Part shown: positions 6,699 through 11,687 of the stretch, one piece after another
Layout of the letters: the number at the start of each line of letters is the position of its first letter
Position numbering within the stretch: the first letter of the stretch is position 1
DNA from: Phycisphaerales bacterium
GTDB taxonomy: Bacteria > Planctomycetota > Phycisphaerae > Tepidisphaerales > Tepidisphaeraceae
DNA: 11,687 bases
Direction: 5' to 3'
NCBI GenBank assembly: GCA_028288775.1
Contig: JAQGHP010000654.1
Coordinates: forward strand, 1 to 11,687
Notes under the pieces: generated by a model
Told to the model about the DNA's origin: nothing
Databases searched by the model: none
Seen by the model: only the letters and a program-made list of their open reading frames with translations
Translations under genes and position numbers: made by a program

Positions 6699-7193
6699 AT
6701 GTCATGGATTGAGAATCGGTTCGAAGAAGGGCTCGTGGTGACGAGCCTAGACTTTGCCATCAACTGGGCGCGGAAGAACAGCCTGTGGCCGATGACTTTC
6801 GGGCTGGCATGCTGCGCGATCGAGATGATGGCGATCGGCGCGTCGCGGTTTGATCTGGACCGGTTCGGGGCGGGGGCATTCCGTGCGACCCCCCGGCAGG
6901 CAGACTTGATGATCGTCGCCGGGACGGTCAACTACAAAATGGCCTCGCGCGTGAAGCGGCTTTATCACCAGATGGCCGATCCCAAGTACGTCATCGCCAT
7001 GGGCGCCTGCACCGTGGGCGGCGGGCCGTATTTCAAATACGGGTACAACGTGGTGAAGGGCGTCGATCTGGTCGTGCCCGTGGACGTGTACGTCCCAGGC
7101 TGCCCGCCGCGGCCCGAGGCGCTGATGGAAGGGATCATGCGGTTGCAAGATAAGATCGCCAAGCAGACGGTCGCCAGGGCAAAAGTGCCATAG
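6699..7193 (+). CDS. nuoB: NADH-quinone oxidoreductase subunit B (NuoB/PSST), orphan copy
   Basis: This is a 164-residue protein, within the normal NuoB range. All four ligands of the terminal [4Fe-4S] cluster N2 are present: Cys38-Cys39 (FGLACCAIEMM), Cys104 (MGACTVGGGPY) and Cys135 (VDVYVPGCPPRPEALMEGI). FDLDRFGA and RQADLMIVAGTV are also textbook. NuoB sits in the peripheral arm of complex I and passes electrons from the Fe-S chain to quinone near the NuoD interface. The spacing of 31 residues between the third and fourth Cys is two longer than I recall for the E. coli and Thermus proteins. That matches the variant with GGGPYF...GYNVVKGVD, which I associate with non-proteobacterial NuoB. 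No other nuo gene is in the window: a sugar-active gene lies upstream and repeats plus a glycosyltransferase downstream. A hydrogenase small subunit is excluded by the NuoB-specific motifs. Confidence 0.95.
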   Translation: MSWIENRFEEGLVVTSLDFAINWARKNSLWPMTFGLACCAIEMMAIGASRFDLDRFGAGAFRATPRQADLMIVAGTVNYKMASRVKRLYHQMADPKYVIAMGACTVGGGPYFKYGYNVVKGVDLVVPVDVYVPGCPPRPEALMEGIMRLQDKIAKQTVARAKVP

Positions 7194-7230
7194 CGCGGAT
7201 TGAAACGCGCTCTATCGGTTCACCCGCCTC

Positions 7231-7268
7231 AGCCCCGTAGGGGCGACAGAACTTAGCCCATGGCGCCA
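7231..7268 (+). repeat. Palindromic intergenic repeat, copy R1
   Basis: The copy opens AGCCCCGTAGGGGCGACAGA and ends TTAGCCCATGGCGCCA. It is 33/38 identical to the reverse complement of copy R4 at 7515-7552. It consists of a GCCCC/GGGGC mini-hairpin followed by a second module, AGCCCATGGCGC. Confidence 0.85.
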
Positions 7269-7298
7269 GGCATGGGAAAAAATCGGCGCGTGGCAAAT

Positions 7299-7323
7299 AG
7301 CCCCGGAGTGGCGTAAGAAGTGT
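7299..7323 (+). repeat. Palindromic intergenic repeat, copy R2
   Basis: AGCCCCGGAGTGGCGTAAGA then AGTGT. It is 22/25 identical to the reverse complement of copy R3 (7467-7491). One T breaks the GGGGC palindrome. The trailing GTAAGAAG distinguishes the R2/R3 pair from R1/R4. Confidence 0.8.
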
Positions 7324-7466
7324 GGAATTCTCGAGCGACTTGGATGTTCCCACGGGGTACTGATCACTTGAGGTCTTCCGAGCCGGGTCGTGCCGGCCTG
7401 GCAGGACCACAGGTTCCGGCCATTCGATAGCACGAATTCAGTTCCACAAATACACCCTCCGGATCC

Positions 7467-7491
7467 ATGCTTCTTACGCCCCTCCGGGGCT
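7467..7491 (-). repeat. Palindromic intergenic repeat, copy R3
   Basis: Read on the minus strand it is AGCCCCGGAGGGGCGTAAGA then AGCAT, the inverted partner of R2. It starts 61 nt inside R4, against 68 nt between R1 and R2, so the two halves are roughly symmetrical. Confidence 0.8.
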
Positions 7492-7514
7492 GGGCGCTCC
7501 TTCATCTTCTCCAC

Positions 7515-7552
7515 TTGCGCCATGGGCTACATTCTTTCGCCCCTCCGGGGCT
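7515..7552 (-). repeat. Palindromic intergenic repeat, copy R4, overlapping a stop codon
   Basis: On the minus strand it opens AGCCCCGGAGGGGCGAAAGA and ends GTAGCCCATGGCGCAA, the inverted partner of R1. Its first two bases (AG) are the last two bases of the TAG stop of the membrane glycosyltransferase (7551-7553), so the element abuts the coding end exactly. Confidence 0.85.
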
Positions 7553-8996
7553 AAGATCGGATTTCGTGAAGATCTGCCGGCGCGGTCGCGGCGAGCGCGC
7601 AGCACACGCAGCCGATCACGAAGAAGTAGTAATTGCAGAACGCCTGCTTGTTGAACGCGATGAACGGCAGGTAGATGACCGCCAACGTCAGTGCAAACCC
7701 GGCCGGGCTGCGGCGGCCCTTCCATACCGCGAGCAGCATCGCCGGCACCACCATCACGAAAGCGAGCCAGACCCACGCCGTGTATTTGGAATCGAAGTTG
7801 AGGCCCAACCAAACGAGGTAGCTAAGGGCATCCCAGCGGAATGGGGCCATCTGCTGCACCGTGACGGTGGAATGCCAGAAGGCATGCCAATCTCGTAGGG
7901 CCAGCGGCAGTGTGACGATCGCCGCGATCGCCCCCGCCGAGATGAGCAGCACCAGCCACGCGCGCCAGCTTGCCCCTTTGCGCCAATCGAATCCGGGAAC
8001 CAGAAGGAACGACAGCGGCACCGCAAGCACCAAGTATTGTTTGCTCGCCAGGAGAAGCCCGAAGGCGACCGGGAGCAGCCACCTCAGCCGCCAGCATGCG
8101 CAGAAAATCGTCGCGGCCAGGAACAGCACCACGAAAGGCTCCGTCCAGGCCCGGCCCAATATGTTGAGCGCCCGCGGGGTGAAGAGCAGAAGCACCGCGG
8201 CGAATTTCGCCAGCCGCCCCGGCCGCGCGTACCCGACGAGCAGACCCGCCAGCGTCAGTGCCACCGCCTGGGCGTATCGCGCATCCTGCGCGATTCTTAC
8301 CGCGATCGTCGAAAGCACCAGGCTCAGCGGCGGGTACGGAAATCCGAATTGCAGACGATCGTCTTTCACGAGCCCATTGCCGTACACCTGCTGATGGCCC
8401 GGTTCCATGCTGTGGTAAATGTCCGGGAATGTCATGGCGTACGGATTGCCGCCCGAAAGCAGCGCGATCGGGGCGTTCTCCTGGAACACCCACACGTCAA
8501 TGTGCGGCGAAGGCGACGACCGGATCATCCAGAACCCGAGCAGCGACTGAACAAGCAGGAGAGTCGGGAACCACCATCGCCGCATTGAAGGCAGATCGAG
8601 ATACCCCAGCAGTGTCACCAACCCCGCGACGCCCACGATGTACAGATAGAGACCGTGATTGAAGCGACCTAGGATTTGCTGATCATCCCCCGCCGGCCAG
8701 CTCACGAACACGGCGAAGAATTGAAGCGTGAGGCCCGCGCCCAGCACGATGCGGAGCAAACTATCGCCGTGCGATTCGATGGCCCGGAGGCGGGGTTCGA
8801 TCACGCCGACGATCGTCAAGATCAGGGCGGCCGTGACCAGCCCCATCGCCAGCGGCGTGTATTCGCCGTTGTGGACATGAATCGCAAACCCCAGGGCCAC
8901 CGTCGCGACCAGCAGGGCGACAAGCCCGAGCGCGCGGGTAGGCGGCGCGCCCCCGTCGAGTTCATGCCTCTGATGTTCCAGCGTCTCCGTCCGCAT
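7551..8996 (-). CDS. Polytopic membrane glycosyltransferase, GT87/DUF2029 or related GT-C type
   Basis: This is a 481-residue integral membrane protein with about 12-13 hydrophobic segments and a short cytoplasmic N-terminus. Five helices are followed by a polar loop with HIDVWVFQE (165-173), whose Asp167 is in the position of the catalytic acid of GT-C enzymes. Then come ALLSGGNPYAMTFP (178-191) and FGFPYPPLSLVL (217-228). The 'aGxNPY' and 'YPP' motifs are typical of DUF2029/GT87 mannosyltransferase-like proteins that use polyprenyl-phosphate sugars. It would act at the cytoplasmic membrane on lipid-linked or cell-envelope glycans. The upstream GT2 enzyme could make the lipid-phosphate sugar donor. 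I chose the ATG at 8996 over a TTG at 9002; neither has a clear Shine-Dalgarno. The acceptor and sugar are unknown. Confidence 0.85.
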   Translation of the reverse strand: MRTETLEHQRHELDGGAPPTRALGLVALLVATVALGFAIHVHNGEYTPLAMGLVTAALILTIVGVIEPRLRAIESHGDSLLRIVLGAGLTLQFFAVFVSWPAGDDQQILGRFNHGLYLYIVGVAGLVTLLGYLDLPSMRRWWFPTLLLVQSLLGFWMIRSSPSPHIDVWVFQENAPIALLSGGNPYAMTFPDIYHSMEPGHQQVYGNGLVKDDRLQFGFPYPPLSLVLSTIAVRIAQDARYAQAVALTLAGLLVGYARPGRLAKFAAVLLLFTPRALNILGRAWTEPFVVLFLAATIFCACWRLRWLLPVAFGLLLASKQYLVLAVPLSFLLVPGFDWRKGASWRAWLVLLISAGAIAAIVTLPLALRDWHAFWHSTVTVQQMAPFRWDALSYLVWLGLNFDSKYTAWVWLAFVMVVPAMLLAVWKGRRSPAGFALTLAVIYLPFIAFNKQAFCNYYFFVIGCVCCALAATAPADLHEIRS

Positions 8997-9054
8997 CTTC
9001 AAGAGAATGATAACGCAAATTGAGTAGGCGCGCGAATCGTGGTGGTCCGATCGC

Positions 9055-9104
9055 TCCAGCCCCCTCTCCCTTGTCCTCGGGGGAGAGGGCTAGGGTGAGG
9101 GGCC
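9055..9104. repeat. CCCTCTCCC...GGGAGAGGG intergenic palindrome with GGGTGAGGGG tail
   Basis: CCCCTCTCCC (9061-9070) pairs with GGGAGAGGGC (9081-9090) around a short loop, followed by TAGGGTGAGGGGCC. This palindrome type is widely dispersed in intergenic DNA of many bacteria. It lies in the 270-bp gap between the methyltransferase and the membrane glycosyltransferase. Confidence 0.7.
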
Positions 9105-9153
9105 GGGCGTGAAGTTGTGTGGTTCGCAAGACGACCATGTAGGGTGGGTTGGG

Positions 9154-9229
9154 AGCCGGGCCGTGTCGGCCCGACCGCAGCGTTGCTCCGTTTCGGGCCT
9201 TCAGGCCGACCGGGGCGACACGCCCGGCT
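9154..9229. repeat. Imperfect inverted repeat with 23-24 nt arms and inner hairpin
   Basis: The left arm 9154-9177 (AGCCGGGCCGTGTCGGCCCG then ACCG) is matched by the reverse complement of the right arm 9207-9229 (AGCCGGGCGTGTCGCCCCGG then TCG), with one gap and a few changes. Inside the loop GGCCTTCAGGCC forms a further small hairpin. It could form a stable cruciform or an mRNA structure behind the methyltransferase gene. No U-tract follows it on the minus strand, so a simple Rho-independent terminator is not indicated. Confidence 0.7.
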
Positions 9230-9266
9230 CTGAAAAACCATGGAGCATTTTAGGACGCGCGCACTA

Positions 9267-9950
9267 CTACACGGCAGGCTTTGCCGCCCGTGCGACCATG
9301 ATCCACTGAAATCCGAACAGCCGCGGAGCAACAGCCAGCGCCAGATGTTGCGCTCGGAGCATCGCGCTGAAAAGCATCTTCCCCTCGCCGTTCTTCCAGA
9401 GCTCGTCCAGCGGAACGCCGGTCACGGAGAATTTATCAACCTTGAGGCCCCCCTGCTCCATCATTTCCCTCGCCGTGTCGCGCGTGAGGAATTGGAGATG
9501 GGTGCGGTCAAGCGGGCCGCGTTCCATCTTGGGGAAGCGACCCAGCAGCAGCATCAACCGCACGGCCAGGTGAGCGATGTTTGGCACAGAGATGATGAAC
9601 GTCGCATCGTCCGTCGCGGCCCGGCGGAGTTGGTACAGTACGCCCACGGGGTCGGGCGTATGCTCCAGCACGTCCGCGCAGACGATGGTCTTGTACGTCT
9701 TTTCCGGCAGCGGCGCGTCTTGGATGTAGGAGGCGTGGACGTTGCGGTAGAAGGGCTTGGCCATCGCCGCCCATTCGGGGTTGGCCTCGACGGCGTCGAG
9801 CACGATGCCCGTGCCTTCGAGGCTTTTGCCGAGCATGCCCTGCGCTGCGCCCACGTCCAGGACGGGGCTTTGGCCCAGTTGCCGCACGAGTTGGCTGATC
9901 TGTTGGTGGCTACTCTTGGGGTCGCGGTGCGAGCGGTAGTGGATCGCCAT
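9267..9950 (-). CDS. Class I SAM-dependent methyltransferase (Methyltransf_23 type)
   Basis: This is a 227-residue soluble protein with the Rossmann methyltransferase layout. Motif I is VLDVGAAQGMLG (30-41), the acidic SAM-ribose residue is in VEAN (Glu55), motif IV is CADVLEHTPDP (91-101), and IISVPNIAHL (119-128) follows. The region KMERGPLDRTHLQFLT (141-156) is typical of the ubiE/Methyltransf_23 class acting on small molecules or glycan precursors. It starts inside the 3' end of the GT2 gene with a 41-bp overlap in a different frame. GGAGG at 9961-9965 lies 10 nt upstream. The coupling suggests translation with the GT2 enzyme and action on the same glycan or lipid-linked intermediate. I recall single-chain fusions of these two domains in other bacteria, which supports a joint role. 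The methyl acceptor is unknown. Confidence 0.92.
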   Translation of the reverse strand: MAIHYRSHRDPKSSHQQISQLVRQLGQSPVLDVGAAQGMLGKSLEGTGIVLDAVEANPEWAAMAKPFYRNVHASYIQDAPLPEKTYKTIVCADVLEHTPDPVGVLYQLRRAATDDATFIISVPNIAHLAVRLMLLLGRFPKMERGPLDRTHLQFLTRDTAREMMEQGGLKVDKFSVTGVPLDELWKNGEGKMLFSAMLRAQHLALAVAPRLFGFQWIMVARAAKPAV

Positions 9951-10698
9951 GCGGGTGCGGCCTCCAACGGTCGTTCAGCGCGAATTTAAGCGCCTCCCGC
10001 ATGCAGTTGAGTGCATAGGGGACGCCGTTCACGTAGCAGATCTCGTCGCCGTAGTAGGTGGGGATTGGGACTTCCTTGATGCGGCTGCCGTTCTTCAGCA
10101 GTTCAAGGATGATTTGCGTATCAAAGTGCCAGTTGTGCGTCATCGCCTCCAGCGGAATGCGCTTGAGGGCGTGGACGTTGTACGCGCGATAGCCGGAATG
10201 AAACTCGGTAAACTTTGCGCCGATGAGCGAGTTCTCGACAAAAGTGAGGACCTTGTTGCCGACGTACTTGTACATCGGCATGTTGCCCTTGAGGGCCGCG
10301 CCCTTCACCATCATCCGCGAGCCCATCACGGCTTCTGCGGTGCCCTCTTCCAGCGGTGTGAGCAGGTTCTGCATCACCTCGGGGGCGTACTGGCCGTCGC
10401 CATGCAGTAGCACGGCGATGTCGAGGCCGCGTTCCATGGCGTACTGATAGCCCCTGCGCTGGTTCCCGCCGTACATGAGATTCACGGGATTGCGGTAGAC
10501 GTGAAGCTTGTGCCCGAACGATTCGTCCTTGCACGCCTGGCCCGTCTCATACGTGCGATCCTGACTGGCATCGTCGAAGACGAAGACTTCTTCGATCTTG
10601 TCCCAGATGGCAGGCGGGATGCGCTGTAGTACGCCGCGGAGAGTGGTCTCCGCGTTGTAGGCGACTACAAGAATTCCGATTTTGGGCTTCCCGGTCAT
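9910..10698 (-). CDS. Family 2 glycosyltransferase (polyprenyl-phosphate sugar synthase-like)
   Basis: This is a 262-residue soluble protein from the ATG at 10698. GT-A fold motifs are IGILVVAYNAE (7-17), VFVFDDASQD (38-47), the nucleotide-binding HGDGQYAPE (99-107), VMGSRM (124-129), FHSGYRAYN (166-174) and HFDTQIILELL (191-201). There are no membrane helices, so it resembles the catalytic domain of dolichyl/undecaprenyl-phosphate glycosyltransferases. These attach a sugar from a nucleotide donor to a lipid phosphate on the cytoplasmic face. The frame extends to an ATG at 10740, but a plausible promoter would start transcription at about 10736, and the extra 14 residues precede the conserved fold, so I favour 10698. 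It overlaps the methyltransferase gene by 41 bp and heads the glycan cluster. Donor and acceptor are not readable from sequence. Confidence 0.94.
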   Translation of the reverse strand: MTGKPKIGILVVAYNAETTLRGVLQRIPPAIWDKIEEVFVFDDASQDRTYETGQACKDESFGHKLHVYRNPVNLMYGGNQRRGYQYAMERGLDIAVLLHGDGQYAPEVMQNLLTPLEEGTAEAVMGSRMMVKGAALKGNMPMYKYVGNKVLTFVENSLIGAKFTEFHSGYRAYNVHALKRIPLEAMTHNWHFDTQIILELLKNGSRIKEVPIPTYYGDEICYVNGVPYALNCMREALKFALNDRWRPHPHGDPLPLAPRPQE

Positions 10699-10742
10699 GG
10701 TAGAGGTTGTATCCGATATCGGCGGGAAAGGCGATTGCATTA

Positions 10743-10772
10743 ATTACACAATCGCGCAAATCGTTGGCGCAA
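10743..10772 (-). promoter_or_regulatory. Candidate sigma-70-type promoter of the glycosyltransferase/methyltransferase pair
   Basis: On the minus strand TTGCGC (10767-10772) is followed after 18 nt by TGTAAT (10743-10748), five of six bases of the -10 consensus. Transcription would begin near 10736, leaving a leader of about 37 nt before the ATG at 10698. The -35 match is weak. Confidence 0.35.
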
Positions 10773-10803
10773 AATGGCATGGAAAATGGCTAAGAGCTTC
10801 GAT

Positions 10804-11040
10804 TTATTCGAAGAAATGAGCGACAGGGCAAGAAAAACCGGGGAGCACGTCTTCCCCGCTGATGGAGTCACCCAAGGCTAGCTCTATCACGCTACCACGC
10901 GGCCCAGGCTGCGTCCGATAAACTCGCACGCGGCGAGTGGGCGGGGTGACCACCCAAACCAGCGGCACGCCCGCCGCGAGATACTCGGCCACCTTCTCCT
11001 CGACCTCGCCCGTCCAACCGCGGTAAACTCCCGCCGGGGA
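10804..11040 (-). pseudogene. C-terminal remnant of an Uma2-family (DUF820) nuclease-like protein
   Basis: The last 78 codons of an open frame on the minus strand match the C-terminal half of Uma2/DUF820 proteins (restriction-endonuclease-like fold, usually about 180-200 residues). The recognisable parts are VEEKVAEYLAAGVPLVWVV, TRRVRVYR, GDSISGEDVLPGFSCPVAHFFE and a residual SP motif at the junction. The N-terminal half, with the first acidic residues of the PD-(D/E)XK site, is missing. The usual Asp of 'VDP' is Thr here. Farther upstream the frame reads as antisense to the VWA-protein gene, with Arg/Pro/Ala-rich nonsense. I therefore read this as a decayed, truncated copy with the breakpoint near 11040. 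A very short functional protein seems unlikely. Confidence 0.7.
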
Positions 11041-11058
11041 TGAACCGCGGGACGTGAA

Positions 11059-11687
11059 TTGAACACCTGGTCTTTCGACATCACCCGCCAATCGGGCTGG
11101 GACTGGTGGACGGCACTGTGCGGCGTCGCCGCGTTCGTGCTGCTGTGCCACGGCGGCTTGGGCTCGCTCTGGCGGCGCGGGGCGCGGGGATGGGTGGCGC
11201 TCGCGCTTATAGCCATCGGGGTCACGGGAACGCTGCTCGTATTGCTCGTACCGGATTTTCATTCGGCGCGGGTCGGGCTGGTTTGGACCTTCGTCGTTCT
11301 CTCGATTCTCTCCGCCACGTTCTACCTCGAACTACTCGACCGCCTGGGCGCCGGGCGCATGCTCACGCTGCTGACGCTTCGCATCGTCGCCCTCGCCCTG
11401 CTCGTCCCCATGCTGTTCGAGCCCGTTTTGCGCTACATCAGCCATCGCAAGCCCGAACGGCCGATCCTCTTTCTCGTTGACACCTCCGGCTCGATGTCCT
11501 TCCCGGATGTGCAAAACGGCCCCACGCGCATTCAATCCGTCTGGCAGACGCTTTCGCCCGAGCTCGACCGCATCAAGTCCCATTTCGTCCCGCGCTACTT
11601 CATGTTCGCCACCGGGTTTTCGGAACTGAAGGATGCGCAGGAGTTGTCGAAGCTGGCCGCCGACGGAAAGTCCACCGACATCGCGCT
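11059..11687 (+). CDS. Membrane protein with von Willebrand factor A domain (N-terminal 209 residues, cut by window edge)
   Basis: The frame is open from a stop at 11041 to the window end. The first usable start is a TTG at 11059, with GGGA 6 nt upstream; no ATG gives a sensible N-terminus. Residues about 16-32, 45-65, 72-92 and 101-122 are hydrophobic and likely transmembrane. After them PILFLVDTSGSMSF carries the MIDAS motif D-x-S-x-S (Asp141, Ser143, Ser145), the start of a VWA metal-binding domain, followed by RIQSVWQTLSPELDRIKSHF. The layout resembles the long VWA proteins, often annotated as VWA or glutamine-amidotransferase-like membrane proteins, that are common in Planctomycetota beside MoxR ATPase and DUF58 genes. 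The partners would lie beyond the right edge. Function is unknown; a role in envelope protein assembly or binding is only a guess from the domain. Confidence 0.82.
   Translation, partial: MNTWSFDITRQSGWDWWTALCGVAAFVLLCHGGLGSLWRRGARGWVALALIAIGVTGTLLVLLVPDFHSARVGLVWTFVVLSILSATFYLELLDRLGAGRMLTLLTLRIVALALLVPMLFEPVLRYISHRKPERPILFLVDTSGSMSFPDVQNGPTRIQSVWQTLSPELDRIKSHFVPRYFMFATGFSELKDAQELSKLAADGKSTDIA

Larger units (their letters stand above)
7194..7550. other. 357-bp intergenic region built around nested inverted palindromic repeats
   Basis: There is no supported gene. Four copies of a GC-rich palindromic unit (AGCCCCGGAGGGGCG core) occupy both flanks of a 143-bp non-repeat centre (7324-7466). The centre contains a small inverted word, GCCGG...CCGGC (7382-7398). 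Open frames crossing the copies give Pro/Leu/Gly-rich peptides of the sort produced when such repeats are translated, and I do not count them as genes. Confidence 0.65.

Noticed and set aside
7231..7552. Possible CRISPR array because of several similar units
   Set aside because: Units are in opposite orientations, degenerate, palindromic and irregularly spaced, with no constant spacer length and no cas genes.
7467..7898. 143-codon plus-strand frame across repeats R3/R4 into the glycosyltransferase
   Set aside because: Peptides such as LLTPLRG and SFAPPGL are translated repeats, and the remainder is antisense to a clear membrane protein.
8037..8588. 183-codon plus-strand frame with Arg/Pro/Gln-rich sequence
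   Set aside because: It is antisense to the central membrane region of the GT87-like protein; hydrophobic codons read backwards give this composition.
11106..11480. 124-codon plus-strand frame within the VWA-protein gene
   Set aside because: It is out of frame with the reading that yields four hydrophobic segments and the DTSGS metal-binding motif; its sequence is Arg/Ala-rich.

Overview
The window reads as chromosome from a high-GC bacterium that is probably a member of the Planctomycetota, perhaps on the Phycisphaerae side. This is inferred from the gene mix: secreted glycosidases with lineage-typical C-terminal domains, a membrane-anchored VWA protein, and a NuoB without its usual partners. 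Families of GC-rich palindromic intergenic repeats also fit. No rRNA or other phylogenetic marker is present, so the placement is tentative.

Region 1 (1-3906, minus strand) is a carbohydrate-catabolism block. Read in transcription order it holds a DUF6940-like protein of unknown function, a secreted GH2 glycosidase, a KDPG aldolase 26 nt behind it, and the N-terminus of a PfkB-family (2-keto-3-deoxygluconate-type) kinase that runs off the left edge. The kinase and aldolase give the classic KDG -> KDPG -> pyruvate + glyceraldehyde-3-phosphate route. The GH2 enzyme plausibly releases the sugar or uronate that feeds it. A conspicuous imperfect inverted repeat sits between aldolase and kinase.

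Region 2 (4041-6341, plus strand) is a divergent exported protein of 766 aa. It resembles a hypothetical glycoside hydrolase (GHL6-like TIM barrel plus a beta-galactosidase-trimerisation/GATase-like domain). It probably belongs to the same sugar-use locus.

Region 3 (6342-7550) is mostly non-coding and contains one plus-strand gene, an intact orphan nuoB (complex I subunit B). After nuoB lies a roughly 320-bp nest of palindromic repeats arranged as inverted pairs. The outermost copy supplies the stop codon of the next gene.

Region 4 (7551-10698, minus strand) is a glycan-assembly cluster. It holds a soluble GT2 glycosyltransferase, a class I SAM methyltransferase overlapping it by 41 bp, and a polytopic GT87/GT-C-like membrane glycosyltransferase. 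A 270-bp gap with two further repeat families separates the methyltransferase from the membrane enzyme.

Region 5 (10804-11687) holds the C-terminal remnant of an Uma2-type (DUF820) protein. It abuts the start of a plus-strand membrane protein with a von Willebrand A domain, which runs off the right edge.

I found no CRISPR array, tRNA, insertion sequence or prophage. I did not see a convincing new multi-gene system. The features most worth a second look are the orphan nuoB, the nested repeats, the split glycosyltransferase/methyltransferase pair and the uncharacterised 766-aa glycosidase-like protein.
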